From the NCBI RefSeq assembly GCF_011057685.1, contig NZ_LNFY01000011.1:124001-188000 (forward strand): 64,000 bases of DNA. Reading direction: 5' to 3'. The translations under genes were made by a program, and so were the position numbers. The notes below the pieces were generated by a model. That model was not told the DNA's origin. It ran no database searches and saw nothing but the letters and a program-made list of their open reading frames with translations. Shown here piece by piece: positions 33,324-46,277 of the stretch. Each line of letters begins with the position of its first letter. The first letter of the stretch is position 1. The DNA comes from Thermotoga sp. Ku-13t (lineage in GTDB: Bacteria; Thermotogota; Thermotogae; Thermotogales; DSM-5069).

Positions 33324-34144
33324 ACATGTTGATGAAGACGATCGATGTCTCAGCTCGTCTCTCCGGCAAGGTACTGGTTGTCAAGGTCGGGGGAAACGTC
33401 CTCAGCAACGATGTCTCAAAAAGCGCTTTCGTAAAAGACATCGCTTTTCTCACCCAGCTGGGGATTAGACCACTGATCGTGCACGGCGGAGGACCCGAGA
33501 TCACTGCGATGATGGAAAAACTCGGTATGAAACCGATCTTCAAACAAGGCTACAGGGTAACGGACGAAGAGACGTTGAAGATCGTCGAGATGGTGCTCAA
33601 CAAAACGAACAAAGACCTCGTCTCTGCTCTGAACATCGCCGGGGTCATGGCAGTGGGCCTCTGCGGCAAAGATGCCAATTTCATGATCGCCGAAAAGGAT
33701 ACCACGTACGGGGACATAGGTTACGTGGGAAAAGTGAAAAGAGTGAACGATAAGATAATCCAGCTGCTTTTCGAATCAGATTACGTTCCTGTAATCGCAC
33801 CGATCGGCGTCGGAGAGGACGGAACAGCTTACAACTTGAACGCCGATGTGGCAGCAGCACAGGTGGCCATCGCTCTGAGCGCAGAGATGGTCATTTTCAT
33901 GACTGACATCGAAGGAGTGGTGAAAGACGGACATGTGATTCCTCAACTCAACGTTGATGAAGCCTTGAAGTTGATTAAAGATGGGACCGTCAAATCTGGC
34001 ATGGTACCAAAACTTCAATACGCGATAGAAGCAGTGAAAGGATGCGTCAAGAGTGCCCACATAATAAACGGTAAAGATCCGCACTCTTTGCTGATCAAGC
34101 TGTTCGTTTCCGAAAGAATCGGTACGACCATAACAAGAGATTGA
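33305..34144 (+). CDS. argB: acetylglutamate kinase
   Basis: ArgB phosphorylates N-acetylglutamate. The 279-residue amino acid kinase fold shows KVLVVKVGGNVL near the N terminus, IVHGGGPEITAMMEKLG, FKQGYRVTDEETLKIVEMVL and the C-terminal MVPKLQYAIEAVKGCVKSAHII. The extra N-terminal helix before the kinase core is typical of arginine-inhibited hexameric ArgB, which would add feedback at this step. ATG 33305 has GGGAGGTACAGG upstream and lies 19 bases before the end of the corrected argJ frame. Confidence 0.97.
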   Translation: MDEKILNMLMKTIDVSARLSGKVLVVKVGGNVLSNDVSKSAFVKDIAFLTQLGIRPLIVHGGGPEITAMMEKLGMKPIFKQGYRVTDEETLKIVEMVLNKTNKDLVSALNIAGVMAVGLCGKDANFMIAEKDTTYGDIGYVGKVKRVNDKIIQLLFESDYVPVIAPIGVGEDGTAYNLNADVAAAQVAIALSAEMVIFMTDIEGVVKDGHVIPQLNVDEALKLIKDGTVKSGMVPKLQYAIEAVKGCVKSAHIINGKDPHSLLIKLFVSERIGTTITRD

Positions 34145-36513
<2,369 letters not shown>

Positions 36514-36517
36514 GAAA

Positions 36518-39500
36518 ATGCCGAAGAGGCAGGACATAAAAAAGATTCTCCTCATCGGTTCAGGCCCGATAACGATCGGTCAAGCGGCGGAGTTCGATTA
36601 CTCTGGCACACAAGCTCTGAAAGCTCTCAAATCACTTGGTTACCACGTGATCGTTGTCAATTCGAACTCAGCAACGATAATGACTGATCCAGAGTTCTCA
36701 GACGCTGTGTACATAGAACCGCTCGAGCCTGACTACTTAGAAAAGATAATCGAGCGTGAAAGACCCGATGCCATCCTGTGCACGATGGGGGGCCAAACGG
36801 CTCTAAACCTAGCGGTTGAACTGCACAACAGAGGAATACTCGAAAAGTACAACGTTCAACTCATTGGAGCGAAGCTGGATACCATAAAAAAGGCTGAAGA
36901 CCGAGAGCTGTTCAAAAAAGCCATGAAGGAAGCAGGTTTGGAGGTCTTGAGGAGTGAGACAGTTTCGAGTCCGATCGACGCCCTGAGGGTCGCGCACGAG
37001 ATCGGCTATCCTGTAGTCGTAAGACCCAGTTTCACGCTCGGCGGCAGTGGAGGAGGCATCGCTTACAACGACGAAGAACTCGTTTCAATTGTGTCGAGAG
37101 GATTGATCGAAAGCCCAGAAAGGTCCGTACTCATCGAAGAATCCGTTGTGGGATGGAAAGAGTATGAACTCGAAGTGATGAGAGACTGCGCCAAGAATTT
37201 CGTGGTCGTATGTTCGATTGAAAACTTCGATCCGATGGGTGTGCACACAGGGGATTCCATCACTGTGGCACCCGCGCAAACTCTGACAGACAGAGAGTAC
37301 CAAGCGATGAGAAACGCGGCGATGAAAGCTATGGATGCCATCGGAATGGAAACCGGAGGATGCAACATACAGTTCGCCGTCAATCCACAAGACGGTCGAA
37401 TGGTCGTCATCGAGATAAATCCTCGGGTTTCCAGATCATCCGCACTCGCATCGAAAGCGACAGGTTATCCCATAGCCAAGGTTGCGGCGATGCTGGCGGT
37501 TGGTCTCAGACTGGATGAAATAGCGAATTTCATCACCCAAAAAACTTCCGCCGCCTTCGAACCGTCGATCGACTACGTTGTGGTGAAGATACCGAGGTTC
37601 CAGATGGAGAAATTTCCCGGTTCTGATCCGAGATTGGGGGCGCAGATGAAGTCCGTCGGGGAGATAATGGCGATTGGTCGAACCTTCAAAGAAGCTTTGG
37701 GAAAAGCCCTTAGGTCACTTGAGCTGGACAAAACTCCCAAGCTCGATTTAAACCACATCAAAGAATACCTCGCCAACCCAACACCGGAAAGAATTTCCTA
37801 CATAAACGCCGCCTTCAGGCAAGATTTTTCCGTTGAAGAAGTTCACAGATTGACCAAGATAGACACATGGTTTCTCCAAGAGATCAAGGAGATCATGGAC
37901 TTAGAGAAGCAGCTCAAACAGATCGGCCCGAACGATCCGAATATCTTGAGGAAGGCAAAGGAATGGGGTTTTTCAGACAGGGAACTTGCTGAGATATTTG
38001 AGATTCCAGAAAAGGAGGTCCGAAGTATCAGAAAATCTTATGGAATAAGACCTGTCTTCAAAATGGTGGACACGTGCGCCGCAGAATTCGAAGCTGCCAC
38101 ACCGTACTTCTATTCGACCTACAACGGTATCGAGAACGAAGCGCTTCCATCCGAGAGAAGAAAGATCGCGGTGCTTGGCTCTGGGCCAAACAGGATTGGT
38201 CAAGGCATAGAATTCGACTATGCGAACGTTCACGCCGTCTGGGCATTTCAAGAGGAAGGCTATGAAGCCATCATGATCAACTCCAACCCCGAAACTGTTT
38301 CTACGGACTACGACACTTCGGACAGGCTGTACTTTGAGCCTCTCACTGTTGAGGACGTAGTGGAGGTGGCTCAGAACGAGAAAGCAGAAACTGTGGTGGT
38401 CTCTTTTGGAGGTCAAACACCTCTGAAACTCGCAAAAGAATTGGCAGACGAGGGTTTGAGAATACTCGGCACAGATTTCCAGCAAATCGATCTTGCAGAA
38501 GACAGGGCAAGGTTCGCAATGTTCTTGAAAGATCTCGGCCTGAAGATGCCAGATTTCAGGATCGTGACGAGCATCGAAGATGCCCTGAAGGCGGTCGATG
38601 AACTGGGATTTCCCGTGCTCGTCCGGCCCAGTTACGTGCTGGGTGGTAGGGCGATGACGATCGTGGATTCGAAGAAGGAGTTGATCGAGTATGTTTCGCA
38701 AGCGGCTCTAATTTCACAGGGTCATCCACTCGTCCTCGATAAATTCCTGGAGGACGCCATTGAAATGGACGTCGACGTCGTGAGCGACGGTGAAACTGTG
38801 TGGATTGCAGGGTTGATGGAGCAAATCGAAGAGGCTGGCATACATTCAGGTGACTCTGCGTGTGTTTTGCCTCCCACGAGTCTTTCCGACGAACTGATAG
38901 ACCGTATCGAGAGTCTCGTTTTTGAGCTGGTCAGTGGCATGAAGATCGTCGGGCCAGCCAACGTCCAGCTCGCCATCAAAAACGAAGAGATCTACGTGAT
39001 CGAACTGAATCCCAGAGTTTCGAGAACGTTTCCATTCGTGAGCAAGGCGATCGGAATACCGGTGGCCAAGATCGCCGCGAAGGTGCTCGTGGGAAAGAAA
39101 CTCGTCGAGCTTCTAAAACCTTACTTTCCATACAAAACGAGGAAGAAAGTTTCGGAGAACCTGGAAGATTTCCGTGGAAAACTGCTGCCAACACCGTGGC
39201 CTGCGTACCATTCCGTGAAAGAGGTTGTCATACCGTTCCACAAGTTTTCAAACGTGGACGCTCTGCTCGGACCGGAGATGAAATCCACTGGCGAAGTGAT
39301 GGGGATCGGTCGGACTTTCGCCGAGGCGTTTGCTAAGGCTCAAATAGCTGCCAATGGCTCGTTTCCAAAAAAAGCAATCCTCGTAACTGTCAGGGACCAG
39401 GACAAACGAGAGATCGTTCCACTCGTATCCTACCTCTACGATTTGGGATTCGAAATCTACGCCACCAACGGTACGGCAAGAATCCTGAACGCTGTGGGCG

Positions 39501-39895
39501 TTCCCGCCACGGCTGTGCCAAAGTTTGGTGAGACCAGACCGGACGTCGTGGATTTGATAGAACAACATAAAGTTGATCTGGTGATCATCACTCAATCGCC
39601 TGAACACAGGGAAGATACCCAGCTCGATCCAGAAGCCAAAGCGCCGTTGAGGTTCGAGAGTCGAAGAAGCGTTGGATACAAAATCAGAAACGCCGCAATC
39701 AAGAATAGAATACCCTACATAACGACAGTTGAAGCTTTCAGAGCTATGGTGTCCGCTATCAGAGAATCGAGGTTGAAAGATTTCTCAGTCCGAAGCCTTA
39801 AAGAGTGGCACAGATCGAATTTTCCCACAATGAGTTCTTCGTCACACGCTGATCGGGCGCCTATTGAAAGTGTGGCTGGAGGGCTTCACGGTTGA
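36518..39895 (+). CDS. carB: carbamoyl-phosphate synthase large subunit
   Basis: CarB makes carbamoyl phosphate from bicarbonate, ammonia and two ATP. The 1125-residue product shows the two homologous ATP-grasp halves: [20 protein letters not shown] opens the first, and [19 protein letters not shown] opens the second at about 548. Each half has an EINPR or ELNPR motif. The C-terminal MGS-like allosteric domain ([20 protein letters not shown]) is present. The last 30 or so residues (after SLKEWHRSN) are a hydrophilic tail of no recognised function. It is the last gene of argGHCJBD-carAB; no strong terminator follows. Confidence 0.97.
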   Translation: MPKRQDIKKILLIGSGPITIGQAAEFDYSGTQALKALKSLGYHVIVVNSNSATIMTDPEFSDAVYIEPLEPDYLEKIIERERPDAILCTMGGQTALNLAVELHNRGILEKYNVQLIGAKLDTIKKAEDRELFKKAMKEAGLEVLRSETVSSPIDALRVAHEIGYPVVVRPSFTLGGSGGGIAYNDEELVSIVSRGLIESPERSVLIEESVVGWKEYELEVMRDCAKNFVVVCSIENFDPMGVHTGDSITVAPAQTLTDREYQAMRNAAMKAMDAIGMETGGCNIQFAVNPQDGRMVVIEINPRVSRSSALASKATGYPIAKVAAMLAVGLRLDEIANFITQKTSAAFEPSIDYVVVKIPRFQMEKFPGSDPRLGAQMKSVGEIMAIGRTFKEALGKALRSLELDKTPKLDLNHIKEYLANPTPERISYINAAFRQDFSVEEVHRLTKIDTWFLQEIKEIMDLEKQLKQIGPNDPNILRKAKEWGFSDRELAEIFEIPEKEVRSIRKSYGIRPVFKMVDTCAAEFEAATPYFYSTYNGIENEALPSERRKIAVLGSGPNRIGQGIEFDYANVHAVWAFQEEGYEAIMINSNPETVSTDYDTSDRLYFEPLTVEDVVEVAQNEKAETVVVSFGGQTPLKLAKELADEGLRILGTDFQQIDLAEDRARFAMFLKDLGLKMPDFRIVTSIEDALKAVDELGFPVLVRPSYVLGGRAMTIVDSKKELIEYVSQAALISQGHPLVLDKFLEDAIEMDVDVVSDGETVWIAGLMEQIEEAGIHSGDSACVLPPTSLSDELIDRIESLVFELVSGMKIVGPANVQLAIKNEEIYVIELNPRVSRTFPFVSKAIGIPVAKIAAKVLVGKKLVELLKPYFPYKTRKKVSENLEDFRGKLLPTPWPAYHSVKEVVIPFHKFSNVDALLGPEMKSTGEVMGIGRTFAEAFAKAQIAANGSFPKKAILVTVRDQDKREIVPLVSYLYDLGFEIYATNGTARILNAVGVPATAVPKFGETRPDVVDLIEQHKVDLVIITQSPEHREDTQLDPEAKAPLRFESRRSVGYKIRNAAIKNRIPYITTVEAFRAMVSAIRESRLKDFSVRSLKEWHRSNFPTMSSSSHADRAPIESVAGGLHG

Positions 39896-40031
39896 ATGAT
39901 CAAAAAATCTAAGGAACGGGCCCTGCTGGAGAAAATTCAGTACCGTGACACATTAGCGTTACTTTTTTACTTGAATCTTCGGTGCGCTTGTTATAGGCAC
40001 TTTTTCCATTGATTTTTGCCTTTTGACTTAT

Positions 40032-40057
40032 GTGAACGTTCACGGTATCGTTATAAT
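40032..40057 (+). promoter_or_regulatory. LacI-type operator and -10 box of the glycosidase operon
   Basis: GTGAACGTTCAC (40032-40043) is a perfect 12-bp palindrome with the central CG typical of LacI-family operators. A TATAAT lies 8 bases downstream (40052-40057). TTGACT at 40023-40028 is 23 bases from the -10 box, too far for a standard promoter, so the real -35 box is unclear and overlaps the operator. The LacI regulator is encoded two genes later in the same operon. The rest of 39896-40140 holds nothing else recognisable. Confidence 0.82.
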
Positions 40058-40140
40058 GAAGCTCTACAACAATTTGCAGGAACGACAAGGTTCTCCGACG
40101 TGTGCAGAGTATCTGTACCGTGCTGAGTCTCAGGTGAGGG

Positions 40141-42384
40141 GTGGTGAAGTTGAGGTTGAGCTTGAACGAGGGCTGGAGCTTCTCTCTGGATGGGATCCAC
40201 TACAGCGAAGTGAACTTGCCACACGAGGTGCTCTGGGAGAAGGTGAAAGATCGATGCAATCATGTCATCTACAAAAAAATGCTCGATCTGAGAGGATTCG
40301 AAAAGAAGAGAATACTCCTCTATTTCCATGGGATCGACTACGATTCTGTGATCTTCGTGAACGATTCTGAACTGTTACACCACGTGGGCGACTACGATGC
40401 GTTCAAGGTGGACATCACCGACCAATTGAGGTTCGACGGGAAAGACAGTCTGAAGATATTCGTTTCGGACGTTGATCTTTCAGAGAAATCCAACATCGTT
40501 GCGGGCAAGCAGGACTGGTACGGTAACACGTGTGGAATGATCCAGAAAGTTGAGCTCTGGATCGTTGAAGAAACGTATGTAGATTCGATCAGGGTGCTTC
40601 CGAGAAAAGATCTGAGGACCGTCGACTGCGAAGTTTATTTTTCAGACGGAAAGCCACACGAATTCAAAGCTGTTCTCATAGATCCTCTGGGGCGCGAAGT
40701 CTGGCAAAGAAAATACAACCACGACAGATTCACGTTCGAAGTCGAAAATCCCATGCTCTGGGATCTATCCAACCCGAGACTCTACAGGCTGATCGTGGAA
40801 TTTGCAAATGAAAAGCTGGAGGTGAGGTTTGGCCTCAGATACGTCGAAGCAGAAGATGGGAAAATACTGCTCAACGGGGAACCTGTCTACATCTTCGGAG
40901 CGCTCGATCAAAACTTCTACCCCGACACGCACTACACCCTTCCAGAGCGGGAAAAGCTCCTCCACGAGATGCTTAAAGCTAAAGAGATGGGTCTCAACCT
41001 GCTCAGATATCACGTAAAGGTGCCCGACCAGGATTACCTTGAAGTCGCGGATGAGCTTGGGATCTTAGTATGGATCGATCTTCCATACGCAATAGAACTG
41101 GATAAAGATGGCAGAAGGTATCTGGAGAACCTTCTGGAAAACGTGTTGAAACGCCACGTGAACCATCCATCTTTCGTGATGCTGAGCCTGATTAACGAAA
41201 GCTGGGGGATAGACCTTTCGAAGAACGCCTCCGAAGAAACGAAGAACTGGATAAGGAGTCTCTACGAAAGAGCGAAATCCATAGACCCAACGCGTCTCTA
41301 CGTGGACAACTCCGCCTGTCCATGGAACTATCATGTTGTGTCCGACATCGATGACTATCACTTCTACAACGCTTTTCCGTACCACAACGAGCAGTGGAAA
41401 AAGAGAATCGAAGATTTCGCCACCAATAGCTACGAAACTTTCCTTGAAAGTCCAACCCGCAAGCTTCCAAAGCTCGTTTCGGAATTCGGTGTCTGGGGAC
41501 TTTCGGATCCGAAGGGCTGGACAAAAGATTGGTCGAAGTTTCCCATCACCGTGATGGGTAAAAGCTTTGAAGGTTCTGAACCTGCCAGGGCGATAGAGAA
41601 GATGGCACAGTTTCACAACCTGGACGATCTGATCTATCAAGCACAGCCTCATCAGTTCCTCGGATTGAAATACCAGGCCGAAGTGATACGCTTGCAATCC
41701 ACGATAAGTGGCTACGTGATAACCGAACTCTCCGACATCGCCTGGGAAGCGAACGGCCTGCTGGATTACAACAGATCACCCAAGTTCTTCCACCATCTGA
41801 TGAAAACGATCAATCAACCCGTGGTGTGCATCGTGCCAGATCACAAATCGATACTGCTCGAAAGTGAGGAGTACCAGGCTCACGTCTACGCTGTGAACAG
41901 CACACAGAAACGCCTGGAGGCTGAACTTTTGGTTCGAACAGAGAGGAACATTCTGAAGAAGGTTTGTGTGAAACTGGAACCTTGGTCGGCACAGAAAGTT
42001 GCAAACGTACAGGCTCAGATCGAGCCTAATGCGCAGTACGTTTTTCTGGAGCTCTTCGAAGGTGAAGAACTTCTAAGTCGAAACTTCTATCCGGTGATGG
42101 TGCTTGGAAAAAAGAAGGGAGACGACATAGACATAGTCTGGGTGGATGCAGAAAACTTCAACGATGATGAACTTTTCTGCATCAACGAAAACGATAAGAT
42201 CTACGGGGTGCTCGACTTTTCTGGAGACTGGCTGAGCGCGATAACGGTATTCAACACAAAAAGACACATCAACCTCGCTGCGTTGCTCTGGGGACTTGGA
42301 GAGCTGGCGACAGACAAATTGCTGTTTTCGAAGGATCCATCCACCATGAATACGGAAAACTCTCTGATCAGCAAGATGATCTGA
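40141..42384 (+). CDS. glycoside hydrolase family 2 enzyme (beta-galactosidase/beta-glucuronidase/beta-mannosidase type)
   Basis: This is a retaining beta-glycosidase of 747 residues. A sugar-binding jelly-roll domain (about 1-170) is followed by an immunoglobulin-like domain and a TIM barrel. The catalytic acid/base is Glu353 in SLINESWG, and the probable nucleophile is Glu448 in LVSEFGVWG. The remaining C-terminal third includes further beta domains. No signal peptide is present, so it acts on imported oligosaccharides. Starts are tandem GTG codons at 40141 and 40144 after AGGTGAGG. Exact substrate among GH2 activities is undetermined. The LacI gene follows by 30 bases or less and probably responds to the same sugar. 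Confidence 0.9.
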   Translation: MVKLRLSLNEGWSFSLDGIHYSEVNLPHEVLWEKVKDRCNHVIYKKMLDLRGFEKKRILLYFHGIDYDSVIFVNDSELLHHVGDYDAFKVDITDQLRFDGKDSLKIFVSDVDLSEKSNIVAGKQDWYGNTCGMIQKVELWIVEETYVDSIRVLPRKDLRTVDCEVYFSDGKPHEFKAVLIDPLGREVWQRKYNHDRFTFEVENPMLWDLSNPRLYRLIVEFANEKLEVRFGLRYVEAEDGKILLNGEPVYIFGALDQNFYPDTHYTLPEREKLLHEMLKAKEMGLNLLRYHVKVPDQDYLEVADELGILVWIDLPYAIELDKDGRRYLENLLENVLKRHVNHPSFVMLSLINESWGIDLSKNASEETKNWIRSLYERAKSIDPTRLYVDNSACPWNYHVVSDIDDYHFYNAFPYHNEQWKKRIEDFATNSYETFLESPTRKLPKLVSEFGVWGLSDPKGWTKDWSKFPITVMGKSFEGSEPARAIEKMAQFHNLDDLIYQAQPHQFLGLKYQAEVIRLQSTISGYVITELSDIAWEANGLLDYNRSPKFFHHLMKTINQPVVCIVPDHKSILLESEEYQAHVYAVNSTQKRLEAELLVRTERNILKKVCVKLEPWSAQKVANVQAQIEPNAQYVFLELFEGEELLSRNFYPVMVLGKKKGDDIDIVWVDAENFNDDELFCINENDKIYGVLDFSGDWLSAITVFNTKRHINLAALLWGLGELATDKLLFSKDPSTMNTENSLISKMI

Positions 42385-42414
42385 TTTTGCTATATTATTG
42401 TTCAGGTGATGCCC

Positions 42415-43416
42415 GTGAGAAAATATGTCACCATGAGAGATATCGCCGAGCGAGCCGGCGTCTCTGTGAACACGGTCTCGAGGGTGCTGAACAACAAACC
42501 AGACATCAGCAAGGAGACACGCGAAAAGATATTGAAGATCGCAAAGGAACTGGGTTACATAAAGAACGTGACCGCCTCGGCATTGCGCAGCCGCCAGACC
42601 AGGATCGTCGGAGTCATACTCGAAGACATCACGAACCTGTTCTTCGCCGAAGTGATGAAAGGTATCGAAGCAGCGGCGAGGAAGCAAAATTACCAGTTGC
42701 TGCTCATGAACACTGGGACCGACCCGAAAAAGCAGAGAGAAGCTATACAAACGCTTCTCGAGAGAAGAGTGGAAGGCATTCTGATAACACCCACAGAGGA
42801 CGGTTTCAGCGATCTGGAAAAGCTGGCGTCGATCAACGTGCCTGTTGTCATCGTTGGAAGACATTTTAAAGGCTTGCAGCTCGATGAGATACACAGCGAT
42901 GAGGTGAAGGGAGGATACTTGGCGACGAAACATCTGCTTTCAAAGGGCAGAAAGAACATCTTGCTCATAAACTCCATACCCGAAAATTCCGCCGCGAGGA
43001 TGCGAGAGGAAGGTTACCGGAAAGCACTGCGTGAAGCCAAGGTTTTCCTTCCCGAAGATTACATCATCGTGACTGCCGATCCCAACATGGAAGCTGGTTA
43101 TCGTGCCGTTTTCAAAGCTGTGGAAAAGAAACTTCCTTTCGATGGCATCTTCTGCTACAACGACATGTTCGCGTTCGGAGCCATCAGGGCGCTCGAAGAA
43201 CTCGGCAAAAGAGTGCCACAGGATGTTGCCGTGGTGGGTTACGACGATGTGGCCCTCTCTTCGTACTACAGACCTTCCCTCACAACGATCAGGATAAACA
43301 AGTTCGGCCTGGGCTTCGAAGCGTTCAAAATGCTTTTTCAGAGAATAACCGGAAGGCGAAAAAAGCCGAAGCGTATGGTCATGGACATCGAACTGGTCGT
43401 GAGAGAATCTGCGTAA
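42415..43416 (+). CDS. LacI-family transcriptional regulator
   Basis: This is a 333-residue repressor. The N-terminal helix-turn-helix reads VTMRDIAERAGVSVNTVSRVLNNKPDIS, with the hinge helix region ALRSRQTRIVG, and the ligand domain resembles periplasmic binding proteins (IEGILITPTEDGF and VVGYDDVALSSYYRPSLTTI). The GTG at 42415 is preferred because AGGTGAT lies 4-5 bases upstream; GTG and ATG codons at 42406 and 42409 are in frame but fall inside that site. It probably binds GTGAACGTTCAC upstream of the glycosidase gene and thus controls its own operon. The effector is probably the sugar released by the GH2 enzyme. Confidence 0.93.
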   Translation: MRKYVTMRDIAERAGVSVNTVSRVLNNKPDISKETREKILKIAKELGYIKNVTASALRSRQTRIVGVILEDITNLFFAEVMKGIEAAARKQNYQLLLMNTGTDPKKQREAIQTLLERRVEGILITPTEDGFSDLEKLASINVPVVIVGRHFKGLQLDEIHSDEVKGGYLATKHLLSKGRKNILLINSIPENSAARMREEGYRKALREAKVFLPEDYIIVTADPNMEAGYRAVFKAVEKKLPFDGIFCYNDMFAFGAIRALEELGKRVPQDVAVVGYDDVALSSYYRPSLTTIRINKFGLGFEAFKMLFQRITGRRKKPKRMVMDIELVVRESA

Positions 43417-43417
43417 A

Positions 43418-44716
43418 TCAAAGTTTCTGCATCAGATTCGTGTAGAAATCGCACATGCGTTCATAAGCCTGAGTGGATATCCTCTCGTTCCTTCCGTGTA
43501 CGGTCTCGAGGTCATTTTTCGTCATCTTTATTGGAGAAAATCTGTATATGTCTCTGCACAGACGTTTGTAATGCCTCGAATCGGTCCCACCTATGGTAAG
43601 AAAAGTCGAGACAGCAGCATTTGGAAAGACTTCCTCGATCGTTTCGACGAGTTTCTGGTAAAAGTCCGTCTTGGTGTTTGATTCTTCCACAGGATCTGAA
43701 ACTTCCCACTTTTCACTTCTCACAACCTCTACATCTAGATCCTCAACGATCTTCCTTATTCTTTCGAAAACTTCTTTCGCAGTTTCACCTGGTATGATCC
43801 TGCAGTTCACCGTTGCCGTGACCTGTTCGGGTATGACGTTGTCAGCGACACCAGCGTTCAGCATCGTCACGCACATGGTCGTTCTGAGCATCGCGCTGGC
43901 CGTTGGCAACTTTGAGAAGAAAAGGTCGATCAGAGGCAGGAAAAATCTTGGATGTTTCAGAACAACGTTCAACGGGAAGGCAGTGAAGTGGCCCAGCGTT
44001 TTCAGAAAATCCTCCACGGCACCGATCAGGGTAGGCTTTGATCTGTATTTCGAGATGCACGTTATTGATTTGGCCATCCGTTCAATGGGAGCGTTTCTGT
44101 AGGGAGTGGAAGAATGACCGCCAGGGCCTTTCGCCACCAGATCGAAACTCGCAAACCCTTTCTCCGCTATGCCAATCAGCGCCAGGGGTTTGTCCACGCC
44201 GGGAAAAACGCTCTCAACGATGGCGGAACCTTCGTCGAGAATGGCCTTGATTCTGATCCTTCTGTTTTCAAGGTGTTCCGCCAGTTTCTTCGCGCCCATG
44301 TAACCCTTCGTTTCTTCGTCGAAGCCGAACGCAAGCAGAAGATTGTGCTTCGGCGTGAAATTCCTTTCCAGCAAGCCCTCCACGGCTTCCATGAGTGCCA
44401 TCAAACTGGACTTGTCGTCCAGAGCGCCGCGACCCCACACATAACCGTCTGAAATTTCCCCGGAAAAAGGAGGATGGATCCAGCCTTCTTCCTCCGCAGG
44501 TACCACATCCATATGCGCCAGAAACAGCAGTGACTCCTCGGCACCCACGTTCCACTCGTAGAGCAACGCGTACTGGTTGATTCTGTGAACCTTCAGTTTC
44601 GAATGGATCAGCGGGAACGATCTTTCAAGAAATTCGTGGAACTTCAGAAATTCCTCCCATTTCCTTACAACGGTTCGAAAACGTATCGATTCCGAGAGTC
44701 TTTCGATCCTGTCCAT
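43418..44716 (-). CDS. M20-family metallopeptidase (carboxypeptidase/deacylase type)
   Basis: This is a di-zinc peptidase of 432 residues. The metal and catalytic motifs are complete: LAHMDVVPAE (first His and catalytic Asp), WGRGALDDKSS (bridging Asp), FGFDEETKG (catalytic Glu pair), ILDEGS, and a late SRHY histidine. GGHSSTPYRNAPIERM marks the lid domain. It resembles the group that includes carboxypeptidase S and N-acyl amino acid hydrolases. No signal peptide is seen. It lies directly downstream of a YfcC-type carrier, so it may hydrolyse a peptide or acyl amino acid brought in by that carrier. ATG 44716 follows GGTGGTGGGT. Confidence 0.9.
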   Translation of the reverse strand: MDRIERLSESIRFRTVVRKWEEFLKFHEFLERSFPLIHSKLKVHRINQYALLYEWNVGAEESLLFLAHMDVVPAEEEGWIHPPFSGEISDGYVWGRGALDDKSSLMALMEAVEGLLERNFTPKHNLLLAFGFDEETKGYMGAKKLAEHLENRRIRIKAILDEGSAIVESVFPGVDKPLALIGIAEKGFASFDLVAKGPGGHSSTPYRNAPIERMAKSITCISKYRSKPTLIGAVEDFLKTLGHFTAFPLNVVLKHPRFFLPLIDLFFSKLPTASAMLRTTMCVTMLNAGVADNVIPEQVTATVNCRIIPGETAKEVFERIRKIVEDLDVEVVRSEKWEVSDPVEESNTKTDFYQKLVETIEEVFPNAAVSTFLTIGGTDSRHYKRLCRDIYRFSPIKMTKNDLETVHGRNERISTQAYERMCDFYTNLMQKL

Positions 44717-44726
44717 ACCCACCACC

Positions 44727-46121
44727 TCAGAAAGGCCCGTACTCGATCAGGACCGCCACGATGAGAAAGATGACAGTCACAAGAAAAACGAAAATCTGCA
44801 GCAACACCGTCTTTTTGAACCATCTGAAGTAACTGAAGTTCGCCAGCGATAGAGATATCAAAAGCACGGGATTCGTTGGAAAGATCATGTTAGAAAAACC
44901 ATCCCCGAAGGTGAAGGACAGCACCAGAGTTTGTCTGGACAACTTGGTGAGCTGGGCGATTGGAACGAGCAGGGGCATCAACAAAAATGCTTTCGCCGAA
45001 GCGGAAGGGATGAAGAAATTCAGAGCCAGTACGATGAGGTACACCATCAAAGCGACTCTGAGCTGTCCACTTCCAAGCAGGCTGACAGCCCGATAGAGGA
45101 TCGTGTCCATAACCATGCCCTGTTCAACGACGTGCTTGATGCTCGCCGCGAGCATTATCAACAGCGTCGATGGCAAGATGGTCAGAAGGCCTCTGGAGAA
45201 AATTTTGAGAACGTTCAAAAAACCAACATTCGCAGACAGTCCACAGAAGAAACCCATCAAGAGATAGATCAGGGTGATCACAGGGACCAGATAAGTCTGC
45301 AACGCTCTGAAGAAGAACGATATGAGGATGACCGTGATCATCAAAATCACGAAAAACACGAAACTCCTGAAAGCCATTCTGGTAGCACTGTCGACAGCCT
45401 CGATGTTCTCTTCGTTCATACTCGCGTTTCTGTCGAACCTCTTCGAATATCTCAGAAGGAAGCAAATCAAAAGCAAATAGATCGCTACGAAAATCAAGAT
45501 TCTGAACAGCAAACCCGAAAATGCGGGAAGTCCTGCGAGGCTCTGCGCCAGCAGTACCGTGAAAGGATTGAACGTGGCAGCAGAAAATCCAAAGCCTGCC
45601 GCCAGAATGCTCATTCCAAGGCCCAGAAATTCGTCCCAGCCCATCTGCAAAGAAAGCTGAACCACGATGGGTACGAATGGAACAACTTCCTCGAATAGAC
45701 CCAGCATGGAACCGAACAACATGAAAACCAAGGTGACCATCGCGATGAGAAGATTCTTCCTGTTTTTGAAGCGAACGATCAGAGAGAAAACGGCGTAGTT
45801 CAGAACGGACGTTTCGTGGAGGATGGAGAAAGAACCGCCGACCACGAGTAAGAACAACAGGAGGGCCACGATCCTCGGTCCATCCGGGCTCAGCAGGACC
45901 TCGATCGGTGCCGTGAACCACCTGTAGATGGGCAACCTCTTTGTCTCAAGAGGTCTATAGGAATTGAAGTCGACAAATGTTTTCCCATCTATGGTATGCC
46001 TCTCGAAGATTCCTGTCGGAAGCACGCGTGTCAGAAAACCAGCAACGATGAGCAGAACGAACAGTATCAGGAAAGAAGAAATGAAAACATTTCTATTGAT
46101 TGAGAAGGCAGACTTTTGCAA
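44727..46121 (-). CDS. YfcC/DcuC-type membrane carrier
   Basis: This is a polytopic protein of 464 residues with about 12 membrane helices, resembling the YfcC group of the DcuC/AbgT-like carriers. The opening is a cytoplasmic tail, a helix and a short loop with TRVLPTGIFERHTIDGKTFVDFNSYRPLE, a stretch typical of YfcC proteins. GFGFSAATFNPFTVLLAQ and a C-terminal FGDGFSNMIFPTNPVLL resemble conserved substrate motifs. The family moves dicarboxylates, amino acids or short peptides; the adjacent M20 gene (1-2 bases apart) favours a peptide-like substrate. It starts with TTG at 46121 after GGGGG. Confidence 0.83.
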   Translation of the reverse strand: MQKSAFSINRNVFISSFLILFVLLIVAGFLTRVLPTGIFERHTIDGKTFVDFNSYRPLETKRLPIYRWFTAPIEVLLSPDGPRIVALLLFLLVVGGSFSILHETSVLNYAVFSLIVRFKNRKNLLIAMVTLVFMLFGSMLGLFEEVVPFVPIVVQLSLQMGWDEFLGLGMSILAAGFGFSAATFNPFTVLLAQSLAGLPAFSGLLFRILIFVAIYLLLICFLLRYSKRFDRNASMNEENIEAVDSATRMAFRSFVFFVILMITVILISFFFRALQTYLVPVITLIYLLMGFFCGLSANVGFLNVLKIFSRGLLTILPSTLLIMLAASIKHVVEQGMVMDTILYRAVSLLGSGQLRVALMVYLIVLALNFFIPSASAKAFLLMPLLVPIAQLTKLSRQTLVLSFTFGDGFSNMIFPTNPVLLISLSLANFSYFRWFKKTVLLQIFVFLVTVIFLIVAVLIEYGPF

Positions 46122-46277
46122 AGAATCGCCCCCTGACTCATCTTTTCTTTTTGGTTATTCTATCATTTGCCCTTTTGTCCAAATTAGAAAGAATAAAGAC
46201 GATCGAAAGGCGGAATCGTTCGTTCCAAGAATCGATCGGTCAGGATATTACCAGCCGGGTGAGAAGCTTCGAAAGGT

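Noticed and set aside
32114-34144. A genuine bifunctional ArgJ-ArgB fusion protein
   Set aside because: The junction residues do not match ArgJ, the conserved ArgJ C terminus lies in the +1 frame over the same stretch, and argB has its own ribosome binding site and start at 33305.
40023-40057. TTGACT at 40023 as the -35 box of the glycosidase promoter
   Set aside because: The spacing to TATAAT is 23 bases, beyond the normal range.
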